Part shown: positions 1 to 10,990 of the stretch, piece by piece | Layout: each line of letters begins with the position of its first letter | How positions within the stretch are numbered: the stretch's first letter is position 1 | NCBI GenBank assembly: GCA_033239525.1 | Contig: BSYO01000016.1 | Coordinates: 9,435,045 to 9,499,044 of the forward strand | Reading direction: 5' to 3' | Length of the DNA stretch: 64,000 nt | DNA from: Nepenthes gracilis | Taxonomy: Eukaryota > Streptophyta > Magnoliopsida > Caryophyllales > Nepenthaceae | Made by a program: the position numbers and the translations under genes | Notes under the pieces: generated by a model | Told to the model about the DNA's origin: nothing | Databases searched by the model: none | The model's input: only the letters and a program-made list of their open reading frames with translations

Positions 1-590
1 GATCCATGACCTCCATTATGCCTCTCTCCTTCCTTCATGCATTATTATGTTCTGGAGCCGAAATCTCACCTATATTTTTTTGTATATATGCCTTACCGAG
101 TTTCAGCTCACTCCTTACCTTTGTTACCCTCCCAAATGATCGGCATAAATTTCTGCCTGACGAAAAGGAATAGTAGGGCCAGCACCATGCCTAAGCAAGG
201 AGATGATGTATTTTAGTGCCTTGAAGCACTGTGTTTTTTATTTTTGGCTTAGTGGCAATTCTTTTGAAAATAGGAAAAATATAATTTTTTATATCCTTTA
301 TTTTGTGAGAATATTAGTTAGGAATATGTTCGATTAGATTATATTATTGTAGATTTCTAGATTGCTTCTGTAGGTTATTGAAGGGTACTCTAAGGTTTAG
401 CGGCATCTCCCCGTTCAGACCTAGAGTTCGGAGTTTTATTCTTGTTGATGTTGTTATAGCTTGAGTTGTGGAAAAATGTTGCTTGGATCCTGTGTTGGTG
501 CCTTTGTGAAATTCTTGTATGTATTACAAGGTAATTACAGGTTTTATATTGGTTCGATATCCATATTACAGTCAAAACTCTACCGAATTT
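1..590 (+). repeat. 3' part of a chromovirus-type LTR (cut by window edge)
   Basis: No coding sequence. Positions 91-120 read CCTTACCGAGTTTCAGCTCA and onward. This resembles the CCTTG-TGAGT-ACTCA box found in the better-defined chromovirus LTRs of this window (17417, 51745, 60956), followed as there by a pyrimidine-rich stretch and a CAAATGA motif. I infer a partial Tekay/Del-like LTR on the + strand whose left end lies outside the window. Its right end is not sharp: the sequence changes to Tat-type LTR at about 600. Support is one shared motif block plus general composition. Confidence 0.4.
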
Positions 591-599
591 TCGGCTGAT

Positions 600-894
600 A
601 ATTCAATTCATCACACTAACCCTCCAACCAACAGTCAATCCTCTCCTACTTTAATCTACGCATCACCTTCGTATCCTCCCATCCTTCTATTTGTCTAAGA
701 AAGATTTCTAACTGGAGTGTCGGAGGATATATCATTGAGTGACTTTCGTCATTTTCTAACCACTCGTTTGTTAAGTATGGTGTGCAGGATTCCCGTTTAA
801 AACAACAAAGACTGGACCCACTTCAATCTAACCCACTGGATAAGATCAAGTAACTCTTTAATTCATTTGATAATTCAAATTTAGAGACATATTA
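600..894 (+). repeat. Truncated 5' LTR of Tat element T1
   Basis: This block matches the 3' end of the LTR at 6080-6364, the LTRs at 9010-9187 and 22600-22783, and the LTR at 31360-31555. All share an AAGATTTCTAA-type start, a GGATATAT segment, a GTGTGCAGGATTC segment and a TAATTCAAAT end. Here the LTR ends at 894, directly before a primer-binding site. The left part, including promoter and start, is missing, so this 5' LTR is truncated at about 600. Confidence 0.75.
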
Positions 895-909
895 TTAGTA
901 TTGTTTATG
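895..909 (+). other. Decayed primer-binding site of T1
   Basis: The 15 bases after the LTR read TTAGTATTGTTTATG. Tat-type elements usually have TTGGCGCCGTCTGTG here, complementary to a tRNA 3' end. All seven differences are C-to-T or G-to-A transitions. T2 has a better preserved site at 9188. The family consensus is from memory; the position immediately after the LTR end is seen directly. Confidence 0.6.
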
Positions 910-944
910 AAAAATGACTAAAACGTCTAACCACCACAATAGAC

Positions 945-1560
945 ATGGTCAATAGTATGGTGCAAACCAACACATCGGCCAAAGATATTGTCTTTCATGG
1001 CGACGACCCCTCTGTGGGTAGTTATGGGGACGAACGACTGGCTCCTAACGTGCAGATGCTCGCTGCCCAGATAGATACCATATCTAAACTGCTCCAGACA
1101 ATTTGTACTCATTTGAAAGTACCACTACCAGGAACTCCATCCTCCAATTCCTAGACCTCAGCGTCCAGAAGGAGGAATTAGAGAAAGAGACAGCCCAATG
1201 AGAAGACCTCGCAGCCTGACAACCTCAAGGCCTAAGCGGCCACGAGCGATAGTGCCCAGAAGTCATTAGAGGGCCAACTGAGTCATAGATTGTGGGAAGA
1301 AAGCTCAGAGCGATGTAATCCAAGCTGCTCTCGTGACGACTAGAGGCTCTCTACCTAAGAAGAAGCCTAATGCGGCGCCAATAAATGCTCCACCGACCTG
1401 AGAAGGTCATCATTCACAAGGGAGATCCAATTGTAGCCACTCCCTCACAAGATTAAGATGCTGAACCTGGATCCTTGCAATGGAAGATTTGTTCTGATGG
1501 ACTATTTAGATCATTTCTGTACTTTGTTGAGCTTCCAAGGTCTCAACAACACCAAGCGCA
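945..1560 (+). pseudogene. gag remnant of T1
   Basis: The first 69 codons (945-1154) are open and contain APNVQMLAAQIDTISKLL, matching the T2 gag segment near 9385 (NPDIETLAALINAMSKIL), an N-terminal helical region of Tat gag. Further on, 1450-1545 resembles the capsid segment (PHKIKMLNLDPCNGRF, then LMDYLDHF). Stops and shifts separate the two. The second half of gag, with the zinc knuckle, is missing. In intact relatives this protein forms the virus-like particle. Identification rests on agreement with T2 and on family knowledge. Confidence 0.65.
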
Positions 1561-1584
1561 TAAAAAAAGACAATAGGCTGTAGA

Positions 1585-2700
1585 CCATCATGGATGGTAG
1601 ATTATACCGATGCAGATATTTAGTCCCTTACATGCGGTATCTCACTCTAAAAGAAAATGATTATGCGCTAAATGTGGTACATCTTGTCACCTATGGGTCA
1701 CGTGTCAACGGTAAGAACCCGATATTCATAATTATGAGACAAGGTAACTACTAGCCAACAATGAAGAAGGATGACGCGTAATTCATAAAGAAGTGTGGGA
1801 GCTGCAAAGTCCACTGTAGCATTCCACACCGATTGCACATAGAACTATGGAACCTATAATCGTCATGGTTGTTCGTTTCATGGGGGCTCGATATTTTAGG
1901 CCGATTGCCCATCACATCTGGGTAGAGGAAGTTTAACATTGTCGATATTGACTACTTCACAAAATAGATAGAGGCCATCCCACTGGTATGGATCACTGAA
2001 TATAGTGCCATAGAATTCAATCGGCAGAGTATCGTATATAGATTTGGGATTCCTAAGGTCATAGTCACCTTAAATAAAACCCAATTCATTGGTAAATGCT
2101 TCACCAAGTGCGGCACGAGTTTGGGAATCCACTGGTTCACACTTCCATCACTTACCCTCAAATAAATGACCAAGTGAAAGTCACAAACTAGATGTTACTG
2201 CACGGGTTGAAAACAAAGTTTGAGGATGCAAGAGTTTCTTGGTAGATGAACCACCTTCCATGTTGTGGTCCTCCAGGACAGCATCGAAGGAACTTACACG
2301 TGAAATGCCCTTCAATTTATGCTATGGAATTAAAGTAGTCGTCCCGGTAAAGATTGGTCTGCTCAACCTCTGAGTCAAAAGTTTCAACCCACTAGGCAAT
2401 TTCCAGCAACTCAAAGAATATCACGACCTATTTGAAGATACGCAAGACATAGCAAGGCTGCGCACAATGGCATACCTGTAGCGGATCACCTATTATTACA
2501 ACGAGAATGTGAGAGCATGGCAATTCGAACTGGTGAACTTAGTTCTTCGAAGTGTAGAGGCCATGGGTAAAATTGCCAACGGGAACAAACTATCTCATAG
2601 TCGAGAGAGACCATTTCTATTCTCAATGATCCTCTAAAATGGAGTATACAAGCTACAGACCCAGAATAGAAAATCGGTCTCACGTACATGAAACACCACT
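1585..2700 (+). pseudogene. Integrase remnant of T1
   Basis: Translated pieces follow the Tat integrase in order. The zinc-finger entry LYRCRYLVPYMRYLTLKEND is at about 1600. The catalytic-core start FNIVDIDYFTK is near 1930, YRFGIPKVIVTLNKTQF near 2040, then core and C-terminal segments with stops to about 2690. The first acidic residue is in VDIDYFTK. The second position (IVSD in the family) is IVTL here, so a catalytic Asp is lost. Many stops (for example TAG after YFTK) rule out a working enzyme. Confidence 0.8.
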
Positions 2701-3949
2701 CACCTCAAGAGGTACTATCATTAGACTACAGCCAAGCGCGGGTAAGTCAAGTATATCTATGCGGATTGTTTGAATGTTGAAAACACATTTAATTCAATAA
2801 AATAATTGTTTGCTCCATTTATCATGTCAATCATTTGAAAGCTTGTGTGATTGCATTGATTTAAAGACCTAAATTACTCCTAAGTCTGGTGAACACCCTC
2901 ACCTACAACATGACGGGTTGTGACCAAATCAAAAACCGCGACGCAGCTAACTGAGCGGCCCAAATGAGGCCAAACCTTAAACTTTGATCCAAATGACCAA
3001 GCGGCCTAAGCAAGGTCTTACATTACAGTATGAGAAATGTGTGGACTAAAATTGGACCTATCCAAAAAAGCAGCCACTACAAACCATAGGGGGCTTTTCA
3101 GTATACATACGACAACTTCCTTCAATAGAAATGAATACCATCAGTTAACAATGGTCAAGTACCACGGCTTGGGGATCTTTCAGACTAAAGTCAAACCTAC
3201 CCAAACTAGCGGCCAATAACAAGCAAGACCTTCAGCGGATTAGAACTCAATACACGAATGTGACACCTCCCTTTTATTGGGACAAGCACTATCAATCAAG
3301 GCAGGCAACGGTCTAGATTCCGTCAAAACCCAACAATAATAGCAATAATGCTTAGTTGGCAATCAGGCTTTTTCAGTGCCATGATCTCCTCGCAAGAGTG
3401 AGTACAACCAAACAGATACGTCTATCAAAGGCTAACAATGATAGCAATAATGCTTAACTAGTAAACAGACTCTCCTAGTGTTGCGACATCCCTTCACAGA
3501 GAAGAGCACATACATACAGAGGCGGTCCACTAAGCCTGACGATGATAGCAACAATACTTAATCGATAAACAGAACTAGTATTGGACCAAGGCGAGTCAAT
3601 ACAAACTCAAAGATATCAGGAACAATGATTAAAACAATCTAACTAATTTATTAAAACATTTACATATTCATCAAAGAGAGTTCAGCAAGAAAAAGAAAAA
3701 TGCCGCCTACAACCTGTGACCCAACCGGACGACGATCCTAAGGTTGGGGGCCCTCGGTGAGTATGGCGCAGGCCCCCCTTTTATCTCTTGGAAGTCAACC
3801 AGGTCAATTTAGCATTGAACTCTAGCGTTCCTTGGATCAAGAAAACCAACAGAAAACCCGAACCCACTAAAGGCGCATTCTACTTGTAGAAATGAATACC
3901 ATCTCAAAACCTCTCATCCATCACATGGCTGACTTCATCAAGGAAAAAC
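2700..3949 (+). other. Non-coding 3' region of T1 after integrase
   Basis: No gene is visible. An AT-rich block at 2740-2830 resembles 14330-14430 of T2 at the same place after integrase. The rest, with repeated short motifs such as GATAGCAA(C/T)AAT and AGCGGCC, is the spacer that Tat elements carry between pol and the antisense ORF. Confidence 0.5.
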
Positions 3950-4330
3950 CAAGACCTTAGCCCTCCTTCAAGCCAAATATGCTCGCTCTAGAGATTGGTG
4001 AGTTGCTGCTTAGTCTCCTGAAGCTCGTCCTCGAGCGAGGCAATCCAATCCAATGTCCGATAATTCACATTCGAACTCTCAAGATCTCACTTTTGATATG
4101 AACAATACTCGGTTGAGATACGCAGCCCGCTCTTCACTTTGTAAAGTCTTGACAGTAGTAGCATTTACTTGGCGCTCCATATACTCAAGCACGGCAAGGT
4201 CAATATGCGACTAGGATAGATGAGAGATATTGACGCCCTGCCAATACCGAATTTCTGCCACTACGTGGAGCACTTCTTGCGGCTAAAGAGCAAGATAGAA
4301 TGGTCAGTCATGAATAGCATGGAAAAGCAC
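3950..4330 (-). pseudogene. Antisense ORF remnant of T1 (coiled-coil part)
   Basis: Read on the minus strand, 4270 to 3960 gives AEIRYWQG, then VNATTVKTLQSEERAAYLNR, then after a one-base shift DWIASLEDELQETKQQL. This matches the plus-strand ORF of T3 at 28190-28450 (AEILWLSQG, MNAIIAKALQRDKRTGYLNQ, DRIASL.DEFRGTR.QL), segment for segment. The run is rich in Glu, Leu and Gln and looks like a coiled coil. Tat elements are known for an antisense ORF between integrase and 3' LTR; its function is unknown. Here it has stops and shifts. Confidence 0.7.
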
Positions 4331-5309
4331 GATCACAAAAAGAAGAAATCAACGAAGTGATACCTCTGGGTAGGATGGATCCTCCGGATGAGATGAGCCT
4401 CTTTGATATGACGAGTTGGGAGAACCCTTGGCTCCAATCCCAACTAGAAGGGACAAGAACTACAAAGACTACGCATGATAGAGAAGTGGTACTTCGAAAC
4501 CCGAAGGACATGCAGGTATGTCCGACATATTCGGGAGCTCAGGTGTCGGCAGCTCTAGGTGGGGCACCTTCTCAGTGGCAACCACAACCTATGAATTATC
4601 CCCAACTACTTATCCCTCCACCTGATCGTTACCAGCACCCTCCTCCACAAAAATGGCAAGAGGGGTGGATGTAGATGCTTCCAGAGAACAAGTCACCAAG
4701 ATTGGGACCCCACGCTAGGCAACGACATGTTCACTTGACCTGCCTACCGAGAGGTCAATTATTCCAGTAGTAGAATCTGCTAGGGGCTCACCGCCCCTTG
4801 CCTCCTTAGGCGACTCACTAAAATCCAAGTCATCTAATGACGATTAATCAAAGCCTGACCTCCACAATGACGCAAGGTAAGTTTCGGGTCAGGCGTAAAA
4901 GAGGGTAACCAAGGTAAATTTCAAATGCATCCTCAGATGTCATCTCCGAGCATTAGACAAGGGCTTCCTCCGATCCCAACTTGTGGTTGCGTAAGCTCCA
5001 TGCCAGCTCCGAATAGACCCACTCCTCAAAAAATGGGTGATACTTCATGATGTAAGGCGTAGAGAGCCCCTTCATTTGTAGCCGGGGGAAGGAGGTCCGC
5101 CAACATTATACCGAGGAGATTGCGCTGATGGTAGAAGATCACCTGTAAAAGTTATAGGGGAATCCAATCTTGCTAAACAGAGTAAAAGTTGCAAAGTGCC
5201 TAGGAAAGGAGCATGCCATGGAAAGGAAAGCATATGCAGGCCTGCAGACAACGTCCCATCAAGAACATGTCAAAAATTAAAAATTCAAACCTCCCGATGT
5301 TGAGGATAG
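4331..5309 (-). other. 5' side of the T1 antisense ORF region, unresolved
   Basis: If the antisense ORF of T1 has normal length, its N-terminal half and promoter lie here on the minus strand. I cannot align a domain with confidence. A 105-codon plus-strand ORF (4357-4674, Pro/Gln-rich end) resembles nothing I know and is probably chance. The stretch ends at 5300-5309 in TGAGGATAG, which fits a weak polypurine tract just before the LTR start. Confidence 0.35.
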
Positions 5310-6364
5310 TGATGGTCTGACAGCTAATGGACTAACCCAAAATCTGGCCTGTAGAGAGAAGTGTCCAGGAAGTAGCAGCCCAGCCAAAACTCTACAAAGT
5401 CAAAAGCCCTAAGTTCACGGCAGTAAGCCCAAACTGGCATGGCCTAAGACAACCCAACGATATATAGATCATTAAGGATGATCGTAGGATAGGCCCACAA
5501 ACACGGTACAATCAACTCCAACTCAGTAGATAAGTCTAAATGATCACCACCAGGTGGTCTCTCATGCCTGTAAGAGCACGATTCGCGAACAATAGTGGCC
5601 AACCTGTTACCATGAGGATCTCGATGCTTCAGAGTATCGATGGCAGGCACATGATATCAGCCACTCATGATTCTAGAGCCGTGGAGCCTAAGGTCGGCAA
5701 ACCCACGCTCTCACTCTATATATGTGTCCCTTCCTCTAGAGGAAGGAGGATTCCTTTTCAAATCCTTTTTATGGTCCTTTTTTTAACCTTCTCCTGGTAT
5801 ACCTCTAGAGCATCCGACTATCCAATCTCCAATCATGAAGTTGATCCCATCTCTAGAGAACCAAACAATAGAATTGCGACGCACTCTCTCAAAGCCACTT
5901 CCCATCGAGTGTACCTATCTCTCAAAGCCACTTCCCGTCGAGTACACTTCTCTTTTTAAGCCACTCCCCTCGAGTACAACTTTCTCTCAAATTACTCCCC
6001 GTCGAGTGCACCTCTCTCTTAAAGCCACTCCCCCATGAGTACTCTTTCTTTAAACTGCTCGCCCGTTGAGTGCACCCATCGAAGCGTAGCCCTCCAACTA
6101 ACACTTAGTCTCCTCATAATTGCATCTACGCATTACCTTCTAATCCTCCCATCTTGTATTCGTCTAAAAAAATTTCTTATTTGAATATCAAAGGATATAT
6201 TTGGGAGCGAGTCTCGCAATTCTCTGACTTTTCATTTATTTGTTGTGGTGTGTAAGATCCATATTCAAAATAACAAAGATCAAATCCGTTTTAGTCCAAC
6301 CCACCGGCGACATAATACGGCTTCTTAATTTGTTCGATAATACGAATCTAAGAACGCATCAACA
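5310..6364 (+). repeat. 3' LTR of T1
   Basis: It starts TGATGGTCTGAC after a short purine tract. The minus-strand T3 LTR starts TGATGGGTCTGAT after the same kind of tract, which supports the boundary. A TATA-like CTATATATG is at about 5717. The segment 6080-6364 matches the 5' LTR copy at 600-894, and the end reads GCATCAACA. At 5886-6075 a degenerate repeat of about 30-55 bp is seen (CTCTCAAAGCCACTTCCC(A/G)TCGAGT and variants, five or six copies). It has counterparts in the T3 and T4 LTRs (CTCAAAATCGCTC type). Confidence 0.7.
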
Positions 6365-8416
6365 GTTATGCCAACAAAAGTTACAAAAATTCATATTCAT
6401 CTCATTTTTTAAAATTTTTGCAATATCAGAGATATGTTTATCAAATTTCTTCGGGTCTATGTTACTATAAATGCTATCACTATTCATCATTATTCCTACC
6501 CATGAAATTGAAAATAGTCGCTCACTGTTCATCATTTTTCTGCCGAGGCAACGTTGCAGGTCGGCGTCCCAATCATTGCTGCTAACGCCAGCCTCTCTCA
6601 TATCTTCTTTCTGGGAACCATCCATTCTTCCGAGTCTTCTTAGGCACCACATCTCGGCAACCACCACGACCGTGCCCGTGAGATGCTCTTTGGTCTCGTA
6701 TCTGTATTCCGCATTGGTAACAGACCTCAGATACGATTTCACCTATTTCAGATTCATGCTTCACACCCGTCACCAACAACGAATCTGTGTTTCACCAACT
6801 CCGTCGTTTTTCCTTTCTGGAACAGCCCATCGTTGCCACTGTAAGAAATTTTTGGCGAAAATGAACCAAAACGGAGCACTTCAACCCACGCGAGAAGCCG
6901 CCGGCGTCATTTTGTTGCTACTAATAAAACCTGTCGTTTGGTTTCTCCTTGGTGACTAAACACTGCTCGGGAGAATCTCGATTATTAAATGCAGCATCTC
7001 AATTATTGCAACAATTCAAACGCATTGTCTTGCAATTTCCACGTGGGCAACTTATCTCCTCTGCGGCTCATTCGATTTCGGTTCAATAAGCTTCTCCCAC
7101 ATGCCCGTCTTCACACCGGGCTTTCTTTAGGACCTTGGCCCATTGCCGCTTGCCATCCACTTCCGCCGACTACCGCCCACCACTGCCCACCGACGACTTT
7201 CCAATCATCTCAATTTCCTGCGCTTGTTCTCATTGTGCTGTCAGTATTATTATTATTATTATTATTTTACTGTGTCTTCCATAATTGATATTACTTACGC
7301 TATTGAGATTATATTAAATAATACCAACTATAATACTTAAATCTAACAAATATTTATTTTTCTATCTGATCATAGACTTTGACGATTTCTCATTAGAACA
7401 AAACCAAAACTTATAAAAACAAATAAGGAAACACCCAAAAAATTGGACGGAATCATTAATTAATGGATACAACTCATTGTATAACAGTCCTATGGTTTAT
7501 TAACACCTCCATTTCCTCCATTAAGAGCATACTTCCAATGTTTCGGAATACCAATTTGCCTAGAATTTTCTTAGTAATTGATACATCTCTTCTAGTGATG
7601 ACAACTAATACATTAAGAATCTAACCAGACAATTGTTGAGTTTTTTTTCAGGTTTACAGCATTTGAAATTAGCTTTTTTGGGCCAATGCAATACTTTCAA
7701 ATGGTTAGTCTATTAAACACTTTATACAATCTGACATTGGCATCGGCTCATTTATTTTTTAATAAACATCTATGATAATTTTAAACAAACTAGGACATTC
7801 TTTATCGCCCTTGTCTACTTACGCTTGACGTTATTCTCATGGAGCTTCCATCATTCAACGTCAAACTCGTAGCAAAAACAAAGAGATTTACTTGAATGAT
7901 ATTTGTTTTGATTTTAAAATCTTTGTTCTCACATAGCTTCTACTATGACTATTCTTTGTCAAATTTGTAGTAATTCATTTTCAAACCAACTTATATTATT
8001 TTAGTTAAGTGCTAACTACTGTATCTTCTGATGTAGTCCACGTGAAATGGACTACCCACAGCTTCTGATTAATCGATTATTGAAGTGGTCAAACTGGGAT
8101 TACTTTCTGATATTTTGGTTCTACGAAGATTGTGCTATTGAAATGTTTCAGAAACATTGATGTTCTAATTAATTTTGATATTTTATTAGGTGATATAATA
8201 TTATGAATAATAGATGAGGCATTATATTATTAAAAATATTATAATTAAAATTAAAGATTATCCGTGTGATATTAACGTTTTCATCACCTCAATCTCCCGT
8301 TAAAACTAAATGCTCCCTTTTGTCTTGTAATGCAAATATCCATCCACCCACTAATTAGATATCCTTCTCCATCAATACTTTATCCATTCACACCGGACAC
8401 ATAAAGATTCACATTA
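6365..8416. other. Sequence between T1 and T2, no gene recognised
   Basis: 6365-7240 is richer in GC than its surroundings and holds an open frame of 162 codons (6471-6959, +) with no domain I recognise. A TTA repeat lies at 7243-7266. From 7270 to 8416 the sequence is AT-rich with no open frame of note. It may be older host DNA into which T1 and T2 inserted. Confidence 0.4.
7243..7266 (+). repeat. (TTA)n microsatellite
   Basis: About eight perfect TTA units, seen directly. Confidence 0.9.
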
Positions 8417-8421
8417 TATTT
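8417..8421. repeat. Left target-site duplication of T2 (TATTT)
   Basis: TATTT directly before the LTR start, identical to 22784-22788 directly after the 3' LTR. Five bp is the usual length for Ty3/gypsy integrase. Confidence 0.8.
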
Positions 8422-9187
8422 TATTAGATACGGTCTAAAATAAAATTAGTCTAACCTAATAAAATACAGATTCCTCGGATTATAAGCTTGTAGGGGAATA
8501 TGAAATAATCTTGTTATTAAATCAGCAGTTGAAGAAAATCAAGAATTTGTCCAAACGTTTGGTCCGCCAAACATCTGAATGGTTGGTTTGTTAAAAATAC
8601 AAAAGACCAAGGCATAGCCTAATAGAAAATTAACCCAGGCATTGATCCTGACCAATAATTACATGAATCAAAAGATGAACAATCATATTAAATGAGCAGT
8701 TATAAAAATTAAAGGATACGCGTAAAACTCTAGATAGTTAGAAGCCTGTATAACTGTTGGGTTGTTTAGTTTTTAACCGGCATAACACCCTAATTAATGT
8801 ACAGTCATACCAATTTTAGAAAGACAAATAGATTTATAGTAAAATTATAAATACATGAATTTTTTTTTCAATCAAAGAGATCCAAAGGGGCCGAATCAAA
8901 AGGAAAAGAAAAGCAAGTGTAGAGCTCTAATTCTCAAGACGCTTGCACTTTCCAATAATTACAAAATTAAGCTCTCTAATTCTCAAACTCTCTCACACTC
9001 TGATCCATAATTATCTTTCATTTTCATAGAAAGATTTCTAATTTGAGTATCAAAGGATATTTCATAAATCAAGTTTCGTATTTTTTGACCTCTTGTTAGC
9101 TATTATTATATGTAGGATTCGAATTAAATGTTCAAGGGCCCAGCCCGACTCTATTTGGATAACTATTCAAATTCAATATATGCATTA
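8422..9187 (+). repeat. 5' LTR of T2
   Basis: It aligns with 22010-22783 throughout, for example GCAAGTGTAGAGCTC and GGAATCAAAAGGAAAAGAAA near its middle. The start reads TATTAGATAC where the other LTR has TGTTGAGTAC, so the conserved TG has changed. The end is GCATTA just before the primer-binding site. A TATA-like ATTATAAATACATG is at about 8844. Confidence 0.85.
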
Positions 9188-9201
9188 TTGGCACCGTCTT
9201 T
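9188..9201 (+). other. Primer-binding site of T2
   Basis: TTGGCACCGTCTTT immediately follows the LTR. It differs by one base over its first eleven from the TTGGCGCCGTC usual for Tat elements, where a tRNA primes minus-strand DNA synthesis. Confidence 0.75.
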
Positions 9202-9249
9202 AAAAAATATAGTTAATCCATTTGCTCCTACCTGATCAAGATTTCGCCC

Positions 9250-10540
9250 GCCTGAAAGCAATTCATGTTTTCAACAAAGCAAAATGATGATCATATAGGC
9301 ACAAGGCCTAGTAAGCCAACTGTTGAAGAATATCACATCTCATGGTTTCAACCCGAATAAGGGTTGTCATGAGAATACTCGCCTAGTAGCAAATCCTGAC
9401 ATTGAAACCTTGGCAGCCTTGATCAATGCCATGTCAAAAATATTGAAATATCTGTGGAACAAAGTTAAGGGCCAAATACACAAGGTAGTAGCACTCCACT
9501 CGAAGTCAATTACCTCAAGGAAAAAAACGAGAGGAAAAAATGTTGTCTCGAAGGGAGGCCATCCTCAGTTAAATATTTCATAGGCTCCCAGGCACCCCTT
9601 TACACAAATCTTTCTTTGCTTGAAGGATACTTGAACTTCAAGCCCAAAGAAGAAAGTTCTAAATGATGAAATCCATGGCACATCTAAAATTTTGGAAACC
9701 TGTCTATCCGAGAGAAAGGGTTATGCAGCAGCATGTATCAAACCCTCTGAGCTAAACGGATACCACATGTATCAACTAATCACTCAAAAGAGAATCGTCT
9801 CTATAACTGAAGTGAATGAGAGGATAAAGTAGGTCAAGCATCATGTTTTATAGGTCATACATCTGTCACCTCGGAGATCAAGAGATATCAACTCTCTCAT
9901 AAATTTATAATGCTAATACTAAAGCCCCATGATAGAAGTATTGATCCAATGAATCTTTTAGACCACTTCCGAACGAAGCCAAACCATCAGAGCATTCAGA
10001 TCATAGGCACCAACCAGTGTCAAATGGTAAAAAGAATAGTAACAATGATAGCTCTTCCATTCGAGATTGTAGAGAGACAAAAATTGAATTGGATAACTAC
10101 AAAGAGTACATGCCTCTTAACCTTACACTACTGAATGACATCTGAGTAAATGTTCTGATACAAGTAGAAAATGAGAAATTCATAAGGTGGCCAAAATCAA
10201 TCAATCACCCAAAAGAAGGTGATCAGTCTAAATACTATTTATACTTTTGTTCTCCGAGGGTATAATACTGGCAACCGCAAGACATCGTCGAAGAAGATTG
10301 AAGCCCGAATATAAACATGGTATACCAATAAATATTTGCGAAGCCTTGGGTCTACCCCAAGTAATAATAAAGATGATAAGGAGCAGATAGAAAAGCCACA
10401 AAATTAAGTGGTGACAAGAGTAATAAATATGATATCAATAAGGCCTGCAAGTAATAAAGCTCCTGATCATCCTTAGAATACTTCCACTAACAAGAGACAA
10501 AAATTAGGAATAGAAACTAATGTCATGGGTTTTAAGAATG
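9250..10540 (+). pseudogene. gag remnant of T2
   Basis: The open frame 9323-9583 (86 codons) carries the N-terminal segment NPDIETLAALINAMSKIL shared with T1. A second open piece, 9910-10134, carries the capsid segment PHDRSIDPMNLLDHFRTKP. Near 10080-10250 the line DNYKEYMPLNLTLLNDI and then FIRWPKSI and SKYYLYF correspond to the part before the zinc knuckle. The knuckle itself has lost its cysteines. Stops and shifts throughout. Confidence 0.72.
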
Positions 10541-10990
10541 ACAATATCGCATATTTAATCTCTTCACATTCTTATCCTCTAATTGTTTATGCACTTATTT
10601 TCAATGGAGTCTATAACTACCAATTGAAACAAATTTTTATTGATAATAGAATTTTAATAAATGTTCTCTATTTCGATATATTTATTTAGGGGCTAAAAAT
10701 AATAAAATGTAGCCATCAAATAGACCGTTGTATGGACTCAACAACGGACCGGTCCAAGTGAAGGGAACAATGCAACTGAAAGTTACGTTGGAGATATATC
10801 CAAAAATATCCTCCCATATGTTGACCTTTCTATTTGTAGCTCCACTTAGTTTACAAAGTTATACTGGGCCGGCCATGCTTAGCAACTTTCAAAATGATCA
10901 CTTTAATCTCACATCTAACAATAAAGTTTCCAACTAAATATGGGATTGGAAAAGTTAGGGGAACCCTGGTCACTAGACAAACTTATTACT
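10541..10990 (+). pseudogene. Protease remnant of T2
   Basis: 10560-10690 encodes HSYPLIVYALIFNG, then FIDNRILINVLYFDIFI, the place of the aspartic-protease active site (DNGSS in Tat proteases). Here the site reads DNRIL, so the catalytic motif is damaged. The frame 10728-10937 continues with GPVQVKGTMQLKVTLEIYP and SYTGPAMLSNFQ, the usual downstream part of the domain. The enzyme would have cut the Gag-Pol polyprotein. Confidence 0.75.

Larger units (their letters stand above)
600..6364 (+). mobile_element. Tat-type Ty3/gypsy retrotransposon T1, degenerate and internally deleted
   Basis: Order on the + strand: truncated 5' LTR, primer-binding site, gag N-terminal half, integrase, a long non-pol region with an antisense ORF remnant, then a 3' LTR to 6364. 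This is the layout of plant Tat-lineage elements (Retand/RIRE2/Grande group). Protease, reverse transcriptase and RNase H are absent: gag-like sequence near 1560 passes into integrase-like sequence by about 1590. Every coding part has stops and frameshifts, so the element is dead. Confidence 0.8.
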
